NCBI RefSeq assembly: GCF_020447105.2
Contig: NZ_CP096184.1
Coordinates: 62,001-126,000 of the forward strand
DNA: 64,000 bases
From: Demequina sp. TMPB413
GTDB taxonomy: Bacteria; Actinomycetota; Actinomycetes; Actinomycetales; Demequinaceae
Direction of reading: 5' to 3'
The notes beneath the pieces were generated by a model, which made no database searches, was not told the DNA's origin, and saw only the letters and a program-made list of their open reading frames with translations. This document shows, piece after piece, positions 1 through 8,163 of this stretch. Each line of letters starts with the position of its first letter. Position 1 is the first letter of the stretch. A program made the translations under genes and the position numbers.

Positions 1-399
1 ATCGAAGCGCCGTGGGCGATGGACGCTGAAGGGCGACCGGTCCCCACCGCCTACGAAGTGAGCGGCACCGTACTCACTCAAGTGATCGCGCACGGAGACG
101 GGTACGCATACCCGATCGTGGCGGACCCGAAGTTCACTCAGACGTGGTGGAACAAGACGCTCTATTTCAACAAGACCGAGTCTGCGGTGGTTGCCGCTGG
201 CGCAGCGTCTGCCTCGTGGATCGCAGGCTATTTCGGGCTTCCGGGCAGGGTCATCTCAGGGGCGCTAGCCGGCTACGCCTCGGCCTTCGGTATCTACGCC
301 GCAGCCGGCAAGTGCGGGAAACTGGTGTGGTACGTGGGCTACCCAACGCCAGTGCCTCAGCCGTACTGGGGCGGCGAAGCGGGGGGGTACTGCAAGTGA
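1..399 (+). CDS. Secreted protein with YPIVADP motif, C-terminal part (partial at left edge)
   Basis: The frame is open through the left edge, so only the last 132 codons are present. The visible part starts with a segment ([10 protein letters not shown]...[16 protein letters not shown]) that aligns with residues in the paralogue at 932-1945 (EKPWAFDATG...VVAHDSSTIYPVVADP). It then has an aromatic patch ([14 protein letters not shown]), a long Gly/Ala-rich hydrophobic stretch and a Cys-containing end (GGYCK). I recall similar actinobacterial secreted proteins without a known function. The hydrophobic, Cys-bearing tail next to a small membrane protein would fit a peptide toxin or bacteriocin precursor, but that is inference. 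A G8 tract (380-387) lies just before the last three codons. The stop overlaps the start of the next gene. Confidence 0.7.
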   Translation: MEAPWAMDAEGRPVPTAYEVSGTVLTQVIAHGDGYAYPIVADPKFTQTWWNKTLYFNKTESAVVAAGAASASWIAGYFGLPGRVISGALAGYASAFGIYAAAGKCGKLVWYVGYPTPVPQPYWGGEAGGYCK

Positions 400-704
400 C
401 CGGTTACGACATCGCCTTGAGTGTCGCGCTCGGCCTGGTCGCCGCAACACTCCAACGCTCGGTGCCCCTCCGCGGGTTCGCGTGGCGGTACTCGTCCGCC
501 CGGTTGTCTCTAGCCGCACAGTGCTTGATGGTCGTCGTGCTTGTCGCCGGACTGCTGTGGGGTCCAGAGGACAGAACGTGGGCGCTCCTGTTGGCGGGCT
601 GGATGGGAGGCGTCGTCATTGGCGACGTTGTGTCAGTGTTGCGCCCGCAGACGCCACGGGATGCGGACACCGACGCAACCCCTCAGCGTGGTCGCCCGAG
701 TTGA
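396..704 (+). CDS. Small membrane protein coupled to the upstream secreted protein
   Basis: GTG 396 overlaps the TGA of the previous gene in a GTGA arrangement, implying translational coupling. The 102-residue product has about three hydrophobic segments (residues about 5-20, 37-55 and 62-82) and a charged C-terminus ([16 protein letters not shown]). The second cassette has the same arrangement with a 63-residue protein at 1939-2130; both share an LW...LL.G.MGG-like stretch. The role is unknown. An immunity or export partner of the secreted protein is a reasonable hypothesis based only on the repeated coupling. Confidence 0.6.
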   Translation: MTGYDIALSVALGLVAATLQRSVPLRGFAWRYSSARLSLAAQCLMVVVLVAGLLWGPEDRTWALLLAGWMGGVVIGDVVSVLRPQTPRDADTDATPQRGRPS

Positions 705-739
705 CGGTCGACTTGGCTCACCCCTTAGCACTCGAACGG

Positions 740-811
740 GGTCAGGGCTTCGCGATCCGTGAGGGTGGCGGCACCGTCGGTTCAGGCACCGTCACCAAGA
801 TCAACAAGCAG
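740..811 (+). pseudogene. Remnant of the 3' end of tuf (EF-Tu)
   Basis: Codons from 740 read [20 protein letters not shown], followed by INK, which matches the very end of EF-Tu (RFAIREGGRTVGAGRVTKI in typical members). Where EF-Tu stops, this copy has CAG in place of TAG, so the frame runs on. Nothing upstream of 740 resembles tuf. It is therefore a detached, decayed tail of tuf, not a gene. In many bacteria tuf lies just upstream of rpsJ, so an intact copy is likely to the left of this window. A second, more decayed copy is at 2144-2194. Confidence 0.8.
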
Positions 812-831
812 TCCTCAGCACTCGCTGAACG

Positions 832-863
832 CGAAGGCCCCCGGCGCAAGCCGGGGGCCTTCG
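832..863 (+). terminator. Rho-independent-type terminator after tuf remnant 1
   Basis: A perfect 14-bp stem (left arm 832-845, right arm 850-863) closes on a GCAA tetraloop and is followed by TCGTCTCC. A closely related hairpin follows the second tuf remnant at 2214-2247, and the flanking bases also match, so this looks like a duplicated tuf terminator. Confidence 0.8.
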
Positions 864-901
864 TCGTCTCCACGCTGATTTGCCCCCACAAGAGGGGTCT
901 G

Positions 902-929
902 TTCGAAGGATCGGCGCTTCACCTAATGT
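902..929 (+). promoter_or_regulatory. Possible promoter of the second secreted-protein cassette
   Basis: TTCGAA (902-907) and TAATGT (924-929) are separated by 16 bp. Transcription would start at about 936, downstream of the ATG at 932 but upstream of the ATG at 1002, which has a good Shine-Dalgarno sequence. The match is moderate and untested. Confidence 0.3.
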
Positions 930-931
930 GA

Positions 932-1945
932 ATGCACGCCCCCTATGGAGGCGTCGGTGCGGCCGCTGGGGTCACGCCAGATTCTCGGAGTGGAGAAGGC
1001 AATGAAGCAAACACTGAGAGGGGGGGCGTCGCACTGAGTGCGCTGGCGCTCCTAGTGATGTCGGGTGTGACGGCAGGAGCCGAGCCCGAGATCTCAGAAG
1101 CCGCGGAAGCCGTGCAAGCCATCGACGCAATCGTGGGTGGGCTCAGGGCTGATGCAGTCGGCGTCGTTGACGCCAACGCGGAAGTGGTCGCGAGCGACAC
1201 CGTCGTCGAGTTCTCGGCGGACGCGTTGGATGGCATCGCCATCGGTGTTGACGGTGCCCCGGCCATCGAAGTGACACTGCCCTTCGCGGACGCGGCAGAC
1301 GAGGGCGAGATCGTGGACGGTGCTCTCGTCTATGACAATAACAACGGAAGCACGACCACTCCGCTCGTCCATGACGACGGATCGGTGCAGATCCTCACCA
1401 CCATTGCCGACTCAACGGCCCCAACGGATTACGAGTATGACCTCACGCTTGGCCAGGGCTCATCGTTGAGTATCGCGCCGGACGGCGGCGTTGTAGTCAA
1501 AGACTCCGAGGGCGCAGTGGTCGGCGTTGTCGAGAAGCCGTGGGCCTTCGACGCAACGGGTTCACCGGTCTCTACCCACTACGTTGTCGACGGCGATACG
1601 CTGGTGCAGGTGGTTGCGCACGACTCGTCAACCATCTATCCCGTTGTTGCGGATCCGTCAATCAGCTTTGGGTGGGCGATCTACGTGAAGTACTCGAAGG
1701 CCGATGTGAAGACCGTGACTTCGGGGCTCGGGGGTGCGATCAACGACAACGCCGAGTTCGGTCTGATTCTCTGTGGCAAGATCCCCCATTGGGCGGCAAA
1801 GGCTGGTTGCGCGCTCGTGGGCAAGAAGTTCCACACATCGATCTACAACACCTTCAAGGACGCGAAGGCCAACAACCAGTGTGTCGAGGTTCAGCTTGCC
1901 TACATCAGCTACCTACCTGTCTCGTGGAAGCGATACTCATGCTAA
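932..1945 (+). CDS. Secreted protein with YPVVADP motif; probable frameshift near its start
   Basis: The open frame of 337 codons starts at ATG 932 without a Shine-Dalgarno sequence. A far better start lies at ATG 1002, preceded by GGAGAAGG, but in another frame. If the G7 tract at 1020-1026 had one more G, that start would read MKQTLRGGG and then VALSALALLVMSGVTAGA, a textbook signal peptide joined to the long frame. The mature part has an acidic N-terminal region, a beta-rich middle (residues about 120-215), the PWAFDATG...YPVVADP segment shared with the paralogue at 1-399, and a C-terminal region with a hydrophobic stretch and several Cys residues, ending RYSC. Function is unknown; a secreted effector or bacteriocin-like protein is possible. 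Confidence 0.65.
   Translation: MHAPYGGVGAAAGVTPDSRSGEGNEANTERGGVALSALALLVMSGVTAGAEPEISEAAEAVQAIDAIVGGLRADAVGVVDANAEVVASDTVVEFSADALDGIAIGVDGAPAIEVTLPFADAADEGEIVDGALVYDNNNGSTTTPLVHDDGSVQILTTIADSTAPTDYEYDLTLGQGSSLSIAPDGGVVVKDSEGAVVGVVEKPWAFDATGSPVSTHYVVDGDTLVQVVAHDSSTIYPVVADPSISFGWAIYVKYSKADVKTVTSGLGGAINDNAEFGLILCGKIPHWAAKAGCALVGKKFHTSIYNTFKDAKANNQCVEVQLAYISYLPVSWKRYSC
1020..1026 (+). other. G7 homopolymer separating the signal peptide from the main frame
   Basis: Seven consecutive G residues lie 18 nt after the ATG at 1002. Read as given, that ATG gives a peptide of 11 residues and a stop. With eight Gs it would encode a signal peptide fused to the 932-1945 frame. Phase variation, a fixed mutation and an assembly or sequencing error would look the same here. 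Confidence 0.6.
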
Positions 1946-2130
1946 GGCGCATCGTCGGTGGTGGGCTCCTTCTAGGAGGCGTGGGAGTCATCGCCCAGTT
2001 GGTTTTGGGCGCGGTCCTTGCTTCCCAACCGCTGTGGGACGGCAGCCTGGTTGTGATCATGACGCTCACTGGCATGGTGGGGGGTTTTTTTGATGAGCGC
2101 CGCGATCGGCGCAGACGCGTCGACAAGTAG
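1939..2130 (+). CDS. Small two-helix membrane protein coupled to the upstream secreted protein
   Basis: ATG 1939 overlaps the end of the previous gene by 7 bp. The 63-residue product has two hydrophobic segments (residues about 5-27 and 34-50) and a strongly basic tail (DERRDRRRRVDK), so the C-terminus is probably cytoplasmic. It occupies the same place as the 102-residue membrane protein of the first cassette, and the two share a weakly similar LW...L...G.MGG stretch. An immunity or anchoring role is a guess from context. Confidence 0.6.
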   Translation: MLRRIVGGGLLLGGVGVIAQLVLGAVLASQPLWDGSLVVIMTLTGMVGGFFDERRDRRRRVDK

Positions 2131-2143
2131 TGCAATTGCGGTA

Positions 2144-2194
2144 CTTCGCGGCGGTGACGACGGTGTGAGCATCGTCACCGACACCAAGAGATAG
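2144..2194 (+). pseudogene. Second, more decayed remnant of the tuf 3' end
   Basis: This segment aligns with 746-811 (CTTCGCG, then GGCGG...GTCACC...ACCAAG) with a 12-base deletion and several substitutions. Here the TAG stop (2192-2194) is kept. The sequence after it (TGCTGAGCGCTTGCTGAAC) matches the sequence after remnant 1, and a homologous terminator follows. Alone the similarity would be weak; the matching downstream block makes common origin likely. Confidence 0.6.
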
Positions 2195-2213
2195 TGCTGA
2201 GCGCTTGCTGAAC

Positions 2214-2247
2214 ACGAGGGCCCCCGGCTCACGCCGGGGGTTCTTGT
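2214..2247 (+). terminator. Terminator after tuf remnant 2
   Basis: The core stem is CCCCCGGC (2221-2228) paired with GCCGGGGG (2233-2240) around a TCAC loop. It can be extended outward with GU pairs to 2214 and 2247 and ends in TTCTTGTCG. It is a diverged copy of the hairpin at 832-863. Confidence 0.7.
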
Positions 2248-2284
2248 CGTCTCCCATGCGGGGTGCGCCATCGCGCAAGGCGCG

Positions 2285-2335
2285 ATATGGCTGTGGCGGG
2301 CGTTCAGGGTGCCCGAATGCCCGCCACAGCCATAT
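2285..2335. repeat. Long inverted repeat (17-bp perfect arms)
   Basis: Arms at 2285-2301 and 2319-2335 are perfect inverted copies (ATATGGCTGTGGCGGGC and its complement). Four more inner pairs are possible, one of them GU. It sits between the second cassette and the minus-strand small gene at 2427-2615, so it may serve as a bidirectional terminator, although it lacks a clear T tract. Confidence 0.7.
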
Positions 2336-2426
2336 CCGCGAGCTTGGGGCCGGTCTGCGAGTGGCCTGTGGGACACCGTTGAAGGGGTGTGTACCCCGTT
2401 GGTGGTGAGCCGCGCGACCCTTCGAG

Positions 2427-2615
2427 TCACTTCGCGTCGGGACGACGGTTCCACTTGACGCCGACGGCAATGAAGCCTGCCGCGAGCGTCAGCGGGAATG
2501 GGCCTGCGACGAGGGACAAGAGCAAGAACAGGGCCCCCAGGGTGGCACTCTGCGCCAGTGCGATCAGGCCAGCTGCGGCCAGGAACCCGAGTCCCACGAA
2601 CCCCTGGCGCGCCAC
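2427..2615 (-). CDS. Small membrane protein, two predicted helices
   Basis: The 62-residue product has hydrophobic segments at about residues 7-26 and 28-50 and a polar, basic end (VKWNRRPDAK). The start is GTG 2615, with no strong Shine-Dalgarno sequence, so the start is uncertain. It lies divergent to the membrane protein at 2661, with about 45 bp between them. I do not recognise a family. Its length and amphipathic layout are typical of small actinobacterial membrane proteins. Confidence 0.5.
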   Translation of the reverse strand: MARQGFVGLGFLAAAGLIALAQSATLGALFLLLSLVAGPFPLTLAAGFIAVGVKWNRRPDAK

Positions 2616-2660
2616 CCGCTGAGCACTAGGCTTGCGACACTAGTGGGAGAGGCGGGGAAC

Positions 2661-3143
2661 GTGCGCGCACAGCAACGGCGTGGACGATCGAGAACCGAGC
2701 GGGTGTGGATTGGGGCGACGCTCACCGGTCTCACCGCTGGCGTGTCCACCTACTTTCTTTACTCAGCACGTGCTCTGGGCGGGTGGACGGCGGTAGGTGC
2801 CGAGGAGCGCGCGTTGCCGATGCTTGAACCGGCGCTCGCCGTCCTGGTGATCGCCCTGGCGGGGCTCGTTGGACGCGAACGGCTGTGGCTTGGCTTTGCG
2901 TGTGCGCCGATCGCAGGTTTTCTGGTGACGGGGTGTGTCCTCGGTGCCAGTTCCGGCCTGGACTCCGGCGTCGTGTTGGGAGTGGCGGCAGCGGCTTTTG
3001 TTGGTATCTACTCTGGGAGTTTGCCGCTGACCACCGCAGTCTCTGTGTGTTGTGCTGTGGTGATCTCGTCACTTGAACGCGACGCCAAACTCCGGGATGC
3101 GCTCGGCGAGGAGACGGGCACCACGGTAGGGGATCACTCGTAG
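2661..3143 (+). CDS. Membrane protein of unknown function
   Basis: I prefer GTG 2661, preceded by GGAGAGG at a good distance, over the in-frame GTG 2643; this gives 160 residues. After a basic N-terminus (RAQQRRGRSRTERVW) there are about four hydrophobic segments: residues about 20-36, 55-75, 80-100 and 108-136. The C-terminus is hydrophilic (LERDAKLRDALGEETG). No motif allows a functional call. It lies just upstream of the ribosomal operon on the same strand but is separated from rpsJ by 234 bp with its own likely promoter. Confidence 0.55.
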   Translation: MRAQQRRGRSRTERVWIGATLTGLTAGVSTYFLYSARALGGWTAVGAEERALPMLEPALAVLVIALAGLVGRERLWLGFACAPIAGFLVTGCVLGASSGLDSGVVLGVAAAAFVGIYSGSLPLTTAVSVCCAVVISSLERDAKLRDALGEETGTTVGDHS

Positions 3144-3197
3144 GGCCCCAATGGCACGTGTCACACGCGTGAGCGGAACGTCGCGGAGTCGCCGGGT

Positions 3198-3227
3198 TTG
3201 CGCGATAGGCCGCGCGTCTGGCAGACT
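3198..3227 (+). promoter_or_regulatory. Possible promoter of the S10 operon
   Basis: TTGCGC (3198-3203) and CAGACT (3222-3227) are separated by 18 bp, about 150 bp before rpsJ. The rest of the 3144-3377 interval holds no gene that I can see and probably forms the operon leader. The boxes are only a moderate match. Confidence 0.3.
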
Positions 3228-3377
3228 ATTGCGGTTGCCTCCTGCAGGCGACCACTAGTTTGACCGCCCACCAACGAAACTTCGCTGGAGCGCGCGCGTG
3301 CCAGTACAAGCGACACGCCCGAGCGCGGGGGCCGGTCAGATGCCCATAGATGTACGAGAGAAAAGGCAGATAACGCC

Positions 3378-3686
3378 ATGGCGGGACAGAAGATCCGCAT
3401 TCGGCTGAAGAGCTATGACCACGAGGTCATTGACTCCTCGGCTCGGAAGATCGTGGAAACGGTCACGCGCGCCGGCGCCTCGGTAGTGGGACCCGTCCCG
3501 CTGCCCACGGAGAAGAACGTCTTCGTCGTGATCCGCTCACCCCACAAGTACAAGGACTCCCGCGAGCACTTCGAGATGCGCACCCACAAGCGCCTCATCG
3601 ACATCGTGGACCCGACTCCGAAGGCTGTCGACTCGCTCATGCGCCTCGACCTGCCGGCGGACGTCAACATCGAGATCAAGCTCTAA
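3378..3686 (+). CDS. rpsJ: 30S ribosomal protein S10
   Basis: The 102-residue product is the normal length and is recognisable from its start ([19 protein letters not shown]) and the central [16 protein letters not shown] segment. S10 sits in the 30S head, and as NusE it also pairs with NusB in transcription antitermination. It is the first gene of the S10 operon, 22 bp before rplC, and its leader probably carries the operon promoter. Confidence 0.97.
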   Translation: MAGQKIRIRLKSYDHEVIDSSARKIVETVTRAGASVVGPVPLPTEKNVFVVIRSPHKYKDSREHFEMRTHKRLIDIVDPTPKAVDSLMRLDLPADVNIEIKL

Positions 3687-3707
3687 GGCCAAAAGGACTC
3701 ATAGATC

Positions 3708-4370
3708 ATGACTACGACTTCCACTGCCAAGCGCGCCGTCACGGCGTTGCTGGGTACGAAGCTGGGTATGACGCAGGTGTGGGACGCGGAGGGCAGGGTT
3801 GTTCCTGTCACCGTCGTCCAGGTAGACACCAACGTCGTCACCCAGGTGCGCAACGCTGAGACGGACGGCTACGACGCCATCCAGCTCGCGTTCGGCGCCA
3901 TCGACCCTCGCAAGGTGACCAACCCGCTCAAGGGCCACTTCGACAAGGCTGGAGTGACGCCTCGCCGTCACGTGGCCGAGGTGCGCACCACCAACGCCTC
4001 CGAGTTCTCGCTCGGCCAAGAGATCGCCGCCGACGTGTTCGAGGCAGGCCAGCTGGTCGACGTCACGGGCACCACCAAGGGCAAGGGCTTCGCCGGTGTG
4101 ATGAAGCGTCACGGCTTCCACGGCGTCGGCGCTTCCCACGGTGCCCACCGCAACCACCGCAAGCCTGGCTCGATCGGTGGCGCTTCGACGCCGTCGCGAG
4201 TCTTCAAGGGCATCAAGATGGCAGGACGCATGGGCAACGACCGCAAGACGGTCCAGAACCTGCGCGTCGTGAGCGTCGACCTTGACAAGGGCTTCCTGCT
4301 GATCAAGGGCGCCGTGCCCGGGAACAAGGGCGGCGTCGTTCTCGTCCGCTCCGCCGCGAAGGGTGCGTGA
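3708..4370 (+). CDS. rplC: 50S ribosomal protein L3
   Basis: The product has 220 residues, typical for L3. Signature stretches are [12 protein letters not shown] near the N-terminus and the loop [15 protein letters not shown] followed by [13 protein letters not shown] in the C-terminal half. This extended loop reaches toward the peptidyl-transferase centre. L3 is one of the proteins that start 50S assembly. Its stop overlaps an in-frame GTG of rplD, so the two may be translationally coupled. Confidence 0.97.
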   Translation: MTTTSTAKRAVTALLGTKLGMTQVWDAEGRVVPVTVVQVDTNVVTQVRNAETDGYDAIQLAFGAIDPRKVTNPLKGHFDKAGVTPRRHVAEVRTTNASEFSLGQEIAADVFEAGQLVDVTGTTKGKGFAGVMKRHGFHGVGASHGAHRNHRKPGSIGGASTPSRVFKGIKMAGRMGNDRKTVQNLRVVSVDLDKGFLLIKGAVPGNKGGVVLVRSAAKGA

Positions 4371-4375
4371 TCTCC

Positions 4376-5074
4376 ATGGCTGACACGCTGACCGTCGACG
4401 TGGTCGACGCCAAGGGCAAGAAGGCCGGCTCTGTCGACCTTCCCGCCGAGATGTTCGATGTGGTCACGAACGTGCCACTGATCCACCAGGTGGTTGTCGC
4501 CCAGCGCGCCGCCGCTCGCCAGGGCACGCACGCCACCAAGACGCGTGCCATGGTCTCCGGTGGAGGTAAGAAGCCGTTCAAGCAGAAGGGCACCGGCCGC
4601 GCCCGCCAGGGATCGACCAGGGCCCCGCAGATGACCGGCGGTGGCGTGGTGCACGGCCCGCAGCCGCGCGACTACTCGCAGCGCACCCCCAAGAAGATGA
4701 AGGCGGCCGCATTGCGCGGCGCGCTCTCTGACAGGGCTCGCGCCGGCCGCGTGCACGTGCTGAAGAGCATCGTCTCCGGCGATGTGCCGTCCACCAAGGG
4801 TGCACTCAACGCGCTCGGCACCATCACTGCGGGCCGCTCGGCTCTCGTGGTGCTGACTCGCAACGACGACGTGTCGTGGAAGTCGCTGCGCAACGCCGCC
4901 GGCATCCACGTGGTGGCCGTTGACCAGATCAACACGTATGACGTCCTCATCAACGAAGACGTCGTGTTCACCGCTGACGCCCTCGAGGCGTTCCTCGCGG
5001 GACCTGCGAAGGGAACGTCGGCCAAGGCCGTCGCGACCGAGACAGAGGCCGCGTCAGAGGCGGAGGAGAACTAA
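4376..5074 (+). CDS. rplD: 50S ribosomal protein L4
   Basis: I chose ATG 4376 ([11 protein letters not shown]) because this is where the family normally starts; GTG 4367, which overlaps the rplC stop, would add three residues. The 232-residue product has the long conserved loop ([14 protein letters not shown]) that lines the exit tunnel, and it ends in an acidic tail ([12 protein letters not shown]). In Escherichia coli L4 represses its own operon; whether this holds here cannot be seen. Confidence 0.95.
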   Translation: MADTLTVDVVDAKGKKAGSVDLPAEMFDVVTNVPLIHQVVVAQRAAARQGTHATKTRAMVSGGGKKPFKQKGTGRARQGSTRAPQMTGGGVVHGPQPRDYSQRTPKKMKAAALRGALSDRARAGRVHVLKSIVSGDVPSTKGALNALGTITAGRSALVVLTRNDDVSWKSLRNAAGIHVVAVDQINTYDVLINEDVVFTADALEAFLAGPAKGTSAKAVATETEAASEAEEN

Positions 5075-5075
5075 C

Positions 5076-5381
5076 ATGACCGCATTGGGCAAAGACCCCC
5101 GCGACATCCTGATCAAGCCTGTGGTCTCTGAAAAGAGCTACGGCCTGATGGACCAGGGCAAGTACACCTTTGAGGTGGACCCCCGCGCGAACAAGACTGA
5201 GATCAAGATTGCCGTCGAGCAGATCTTCGGCGTCAAGGTCGAGTCCGTGAACACGATCAACCGCAAGGGCAAGACGCGTCGCACGCGTTTCGGCCTTGGC
5301 AAGCGCAAGGACATCAAGCGCGCGATCGTCACCGTTGCCGGTGATGGCGCGATTGACATCTTCAGCGGCCAGGCTAGCTAG
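5076..5381 (+). CDS. rplW: 50S ribosomal protein L23
   Basis: The start is ATG 5076, just after the rplD stop and preceded by GGAGGAGAA. The product has 101 residues beginning [21 protein letters not shown]23 lies at the tunnel exit and is the docking site for trigger factor and SRP. The segment [19 protein letters not shown] is the typical tunnel-facing loop. Confidence 0.96.
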   Translation: MTALGKDPRDILIKPVVSEKSYGLMDQGKYTFEVDPRANKTEIKIAVEQIFGVKVESVNTINRKGKTRRTRFGLGKRKDIKRAIVTVAGDGAIDIFSGQAS

Positions 5382-5397
5382 GTAAGGGACAGGAACC

Positions 5398-6237
5398 ATG
5401 GCTATTCGCAAGTACAAGCCGACGACGCCGGGCCGACGTGGCTCGTCCGTTGCCGACTTCGTCGAGGTGACCCGTTCGGAGCCCGAGAAGTCGTTGGTGC
5501 GCCCCCTTCACAAGAAGGGTGGCCGCAACAACACCGGCCGCATCACCACCCGTCACCAGGGTGGTGGCCACAAGCGCGCCTACCGTCTGATCGATTTCCG
5601 TCGTCACGACAAGGACGGCGTCCCGGCGACCGTTGCTCACATCGAGTACGACCCCAACCGCACGGCACGCATCGCGCTCCTGCACTACGCGGACGGAGAG
5701 AAGCGCTACATCATCGCTCCCGACCGTCTCAAGCAGGGTGACCCGATCGAAGCGGGTGCCGGTGCCGACATCAAGCCAGGCAACAACCTGCCGCTGCGCA
5801 ACATCCCCGTGGGTACCGTCATCCACGCGATCGAGCTCCGCCCAGGCGGCGGCGCCAAGATCGCGCGGTCGGCCGGTTCCTCGGTGCAGCTGGTTGCCAA
5901 GGACGGCCCCTACGCCCAGTTGCGTATGCCGTCCGGTGAGATCCGCAACGTTGACGCGCGTTGCCGCGCCACCATCGGCGAGGTCGGCAACGCCGAACAG
6001 TCCAACATCAACTGGGGCAAGGCCGGCCGCATGCGGTGGAAGGGCAAGCGCCCCACCGTCCGCGGTGTCGTCATGAACCCGGTCGACCACCCGCACGGTG
6101 GTGGTGAGGGCAAGACGTCCGGTGGACGTCACCCCGTCAGCCCGTGGGGCAAGCCTGAGGGCCGCACCCGTCGGGCCAACAAGGAATCCGACAAGCTGAT
6201 CGTGCGCCGTCGTCGCACTGGCAAGAACAAGCGCTAA
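5398..6237 (+). CDS. rplB: 50S ribosomal protein L2
   Basis: The 279-residue product is full length. The C-terminal block [13 protein letters not shown], followed by [14 protein letters not shown], is the conserved region near the peptidyl-transferase centre and includes the invariant histidine. L2 binds 23S rRNA domain IV and is needed for subunit joining. It lies 16 bp after rplW with AAGGGACAGG upstream. Confidence 0.98.
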   Translation: MAIRKYKPTTPGRRGSSVADFVEVTRSEPEKSLVRPLHKKGGRNNTGRITTRHQGGGHKRAYRLIDFRRHDKDGVPATVAHIEYDPNRTARIALLHYADGEKRYIIAPDRLKQGDPIEAGAGADIKPGNNLPLRNIPVGTVIHAIELRPGGGAKIARSAGSSVQLVAKDGPYAQLRMPSGEIRNVDARCRATIGEVGNAEQSNINWGKAGRMRWKGKRPTVRGVVMNPVDHPHGGGEGKTSGGRHPVSPWGKPEGRTRRANKESDKLIVRRRRTGKNKR

Positions 6238-6249
6238 GGAGCGATCGAC

Positions 6250-6528
6250 ATGCCTCGTAGCTTGAAAAAGGGCCCCTTCATCGACGGCCACCTTCAGAAG
6301 AAGGTAGACGCTCAGAACGAAGCGGGTACCAAGAACGTCATCAAGACCTGGTCGCGCCGGAGTGTCATCACTCCTGACTTCCTGGGTCACACTCTCGCCG
6401 TGCACGACGGCCGCAAGCACGTCCCGGTGTTCGTCACCGAGTCGATGGTCGGTCACAAGTTGGGCGAGTTCGCGCCAACGCGCACGTTCAAGGGCCACAT
6501 CAAGGACGACCGCAAGGGCCGCCGCTAA
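6250..6528 (+). CDS. rpsS: 30S ribosomal protein S19
   Basis: The 92-residue product starts [18 protein letters not shown] and ends [16 protein letters not shown], a full-length S19. It forms a complex with S13 in the 30S head near the A-site finger. It is 12 bp after rplB in the S10 operon. Confidence 0.97.
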   Translation: MPRSLKKGPFIDGHLQKKVDAQNEAGTKNVIKTWSRRSVITPDFLGHTLAVHDGRKHVPVFVTESMVGHKLGEFAPTRTFKGHIKDDRKGRR

Positions 6529-6558
6529 GGCGCGCCCGGCAAACAGGAGTAGATCAAC

Positions 6559-6924
6559 ATGGAAGCCAAGGCGCAGACGCGGTACCTCCGCACGACTGCC
6601 CAGAAGGCACGCCGCGTGGTGAACCTCGTGCGCGGTCAGAACGCCGTCGAGGCTTCTGCCTCGCTGAAGTTCCAGCCGCAGGCGGTTGCCATCGACGTCC
6701 GCAAGCTCATCGACTCGGCCATCGCTAACGCGAGGCAGAAGGCCGAAGCCGCGAGCGAACGATTTGACGAGCGTGAACTCGTCATCACTTCGATCACGGT
6801 GGACGAGGGCCCGACGATGAAGCGGATTCGCCCTCGTGCACAGGGTCGTGCCAACCAGATTCTCAAGCGCACCAGCCACATCAGTGTGACAGTGGCGACG
6901 CCCGTCAAGGAAGGGGCCAAGTAA
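6559..6924 (+). CDS. rplV: 50S ribosomal protein L22
   Basis: The product has 121 residues. The beta hairpin that reaches into the exit tunnel is visible as [18 protein letters not shown] (residues about 83-100), a region where macrolide-resistance changes occur in other bacteria; nothing unusual is seen here. The stop directly abuts the rpsC start. Confidence 0.97.
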   Translation: MEAKAQTRYLRTTAQKARRVVNLVRGQNAVEASASLKFQPQAVAIDVRKLIDSAIANARQKAEAASERFDERELVITSITVDEGPTMKRIRPRAQGRANQILKRTSHISVTVATPVKEGAK

Positions 6925-7737
6925 ATGGGTCAGAAGGTTAACCCGCACGGCTACCGCCTGGGCATCACCACCGACCACCGCTCGCGTTGGTTCGCCGACT
7001 CCACCAAGGCCGGTGAACGCTACCGCGACTACGTGGATGAGGACGTCAAGATTCGCAACCTCATGAAGAAGGACCTTGAGCGCGCAGGCGTCTCCAAGGT
7101 CGAGATCGAGCGCACGCGTGAGCGCGTTCGCGTCGACCTTCACACGGCGCGTCCTGGCATCGTCATCGGTCGCCGCGGCGCCGAGGCCGACAAGCTGCGC
7201 TCTTCACTCGAGAAGCTGACCGGCAAGCAGGTCCAGCTGAACATCCTCGAGGTGAAGAACGCTGAGATCGACTCGCAGCTGGTGGCTCAGGGCATCGCCG
7301 AGCAGCTCGCTTCGCGTGTCGCGTTCCGTCGCGCCATGCGCAAGGGCATCCAGTCCGCTCTGCGCGGTGGTGCCAAGGGAATCCGCGTGCAGTGCTCTGG
7401 CCGCCTCGGTGGCGCTGAGATGTCTCGCTCGGAGTTCTACCGTGAGGGCCGCGTGCCTCTTCACACGCTGCGCGCCAACATCGACTACGGCTTCTTCGAG
7501 GCCAGGACGACGTTCGGTCAGATCGGCGTGAAGGTTTGGATTTACAAGGGCGACATGACAGAGAAGGAGTGGGCAGCCGAGCAGGCGAAGGCCCCTCGTG
7601 CTCAGCGTGGACGCGACGCTCGTGGCGGTGGCCGAGGCCCCCGTCGTGACGACGCACCCCGCTCGCAGGAAGCTCCCGCAGCTGCAGCCGCCCCCGCAGC
7701 AGAGGCCCCGGCGGCCGACGCTGGGAAGGAGAGCTAG
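6925..7737 (+). CDS. rpsC: 30S ribosomal protein S3
   Basis: The 270-residue product has the N-terminal KH-type domain with the GxxG-like loop in [13 protein letters not shown] and the C-terminal S3 domain ([19 protein letters not shown]). After about residue 212 there is an extension rich in Ala, Pro, Arg and Gly ([18 protein letters not shown], later [15 protein letters not shown]), a common low-complexity tail in actinobacteria. S3 is at the mRNA entry channel. Confidence 0.97.
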   Translation: MGQKVNPHGYRLGITTDHRSRWFADSTKAGERYRDYVDEDVKIRNLMKKDLERAGVSKVEIERTRERVRVDLHTARPGIVIGRRGAEADKLRSSLEKLTGKQVQLNILEVKNAEIDSQLVAQGIAEQLASRVAFRRAMRKGIQSALRGGAKGIRVQCSGRLGGAEMSRSEFYREGRVPLHTLRANIDYGFFEARTTFGQIGVKVWIYKGDMTEKEWAAEQAKAPRAQRGRDARGGGRGPRRDDAPRSQEAPAAAAAPAAEAPAADAGKES

Positions 7738-7740
7738 GTC

Positions 7741-8163
7741 ATGCTGATTCCACGTCGAGTTAAGCACCGCAAGCAGCACCACCCTGGTCGTTCAGGGATG
7801 GCGACCGGTGGCACAGAGGTGTCGTTCGGTGAGTACGGAATTCAGGCTCTCGAGCCCGCGTACGTCACGAACCGTCAGATCGAGGCCGCTCGTATCGCCA
7901 TGACCCGTCACGTCAAGCGTGGTGGAAAGGTGTGGATCAACATCTACCCTGACCGCCCGTTGACCAAGAAGCCAGCGGAAGTCCGCATGGGTTCCGGTAA
8001 GGGTTCACCCGAGTGGTGGATCGCCAACATCAAGCCGGGCCGAGTCATGTTCGAACTCGCCGGTGTCCCGGAGGAGCTTGCTCGCGAGGCGCTGAGCCGC
8101 GCGCAGCACAAGCTCCCCATGAAGACTCGCTTCATCAAGCGTGAGGGTGGTGACAACTCATGA
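7741..8163 (+). CDS. rplP: 50S ribosomal protein L16
   Basis: The 140-residue product starts [19 protein letters not shown] and carries the conserved [12 protein letters not shown] loop that contacts tRNA in the A and P sites. Length and order (after rpsC, before rpmC) are standard. Its TGA overlaps the rpmC ATG by 4 bp. Confidence 0.97.
   Translation: MLIPRRVKHRKQHHPGRSGMATGGTEVSFGEYGIQALEPAYVTNRQIEAARIAMTRHVKRGGKVWINIYPDRPLTKKPAEVRMGSGKGSPEWWIANIKPGRVMFELAGVPEELAREALSRAQHKLPMKTRFIKREGGDNS

Noticed and set aside
482..931. A 149-codon frame through the first intergenic region
   Set aside because: Its only recognisable part is the tuf tail (740-811); it continues through the terminator hairpin and has no ribosome binding site.
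1..2430. A complete mobile element around the tuf remnants
   Set aside because: No integrase, transposase or insertion-sequence ends are visible, so only remnants and cassettes are annotated.
5374..7143. A 589-codon minus-strand open frame across rplB, rpsS and rplV
   Set aside because: It mirrors genuine, conserved ribosomal genes codon for codon. In high-GC DNA the antisense frames often stay open; the translation has no recognisable domain.
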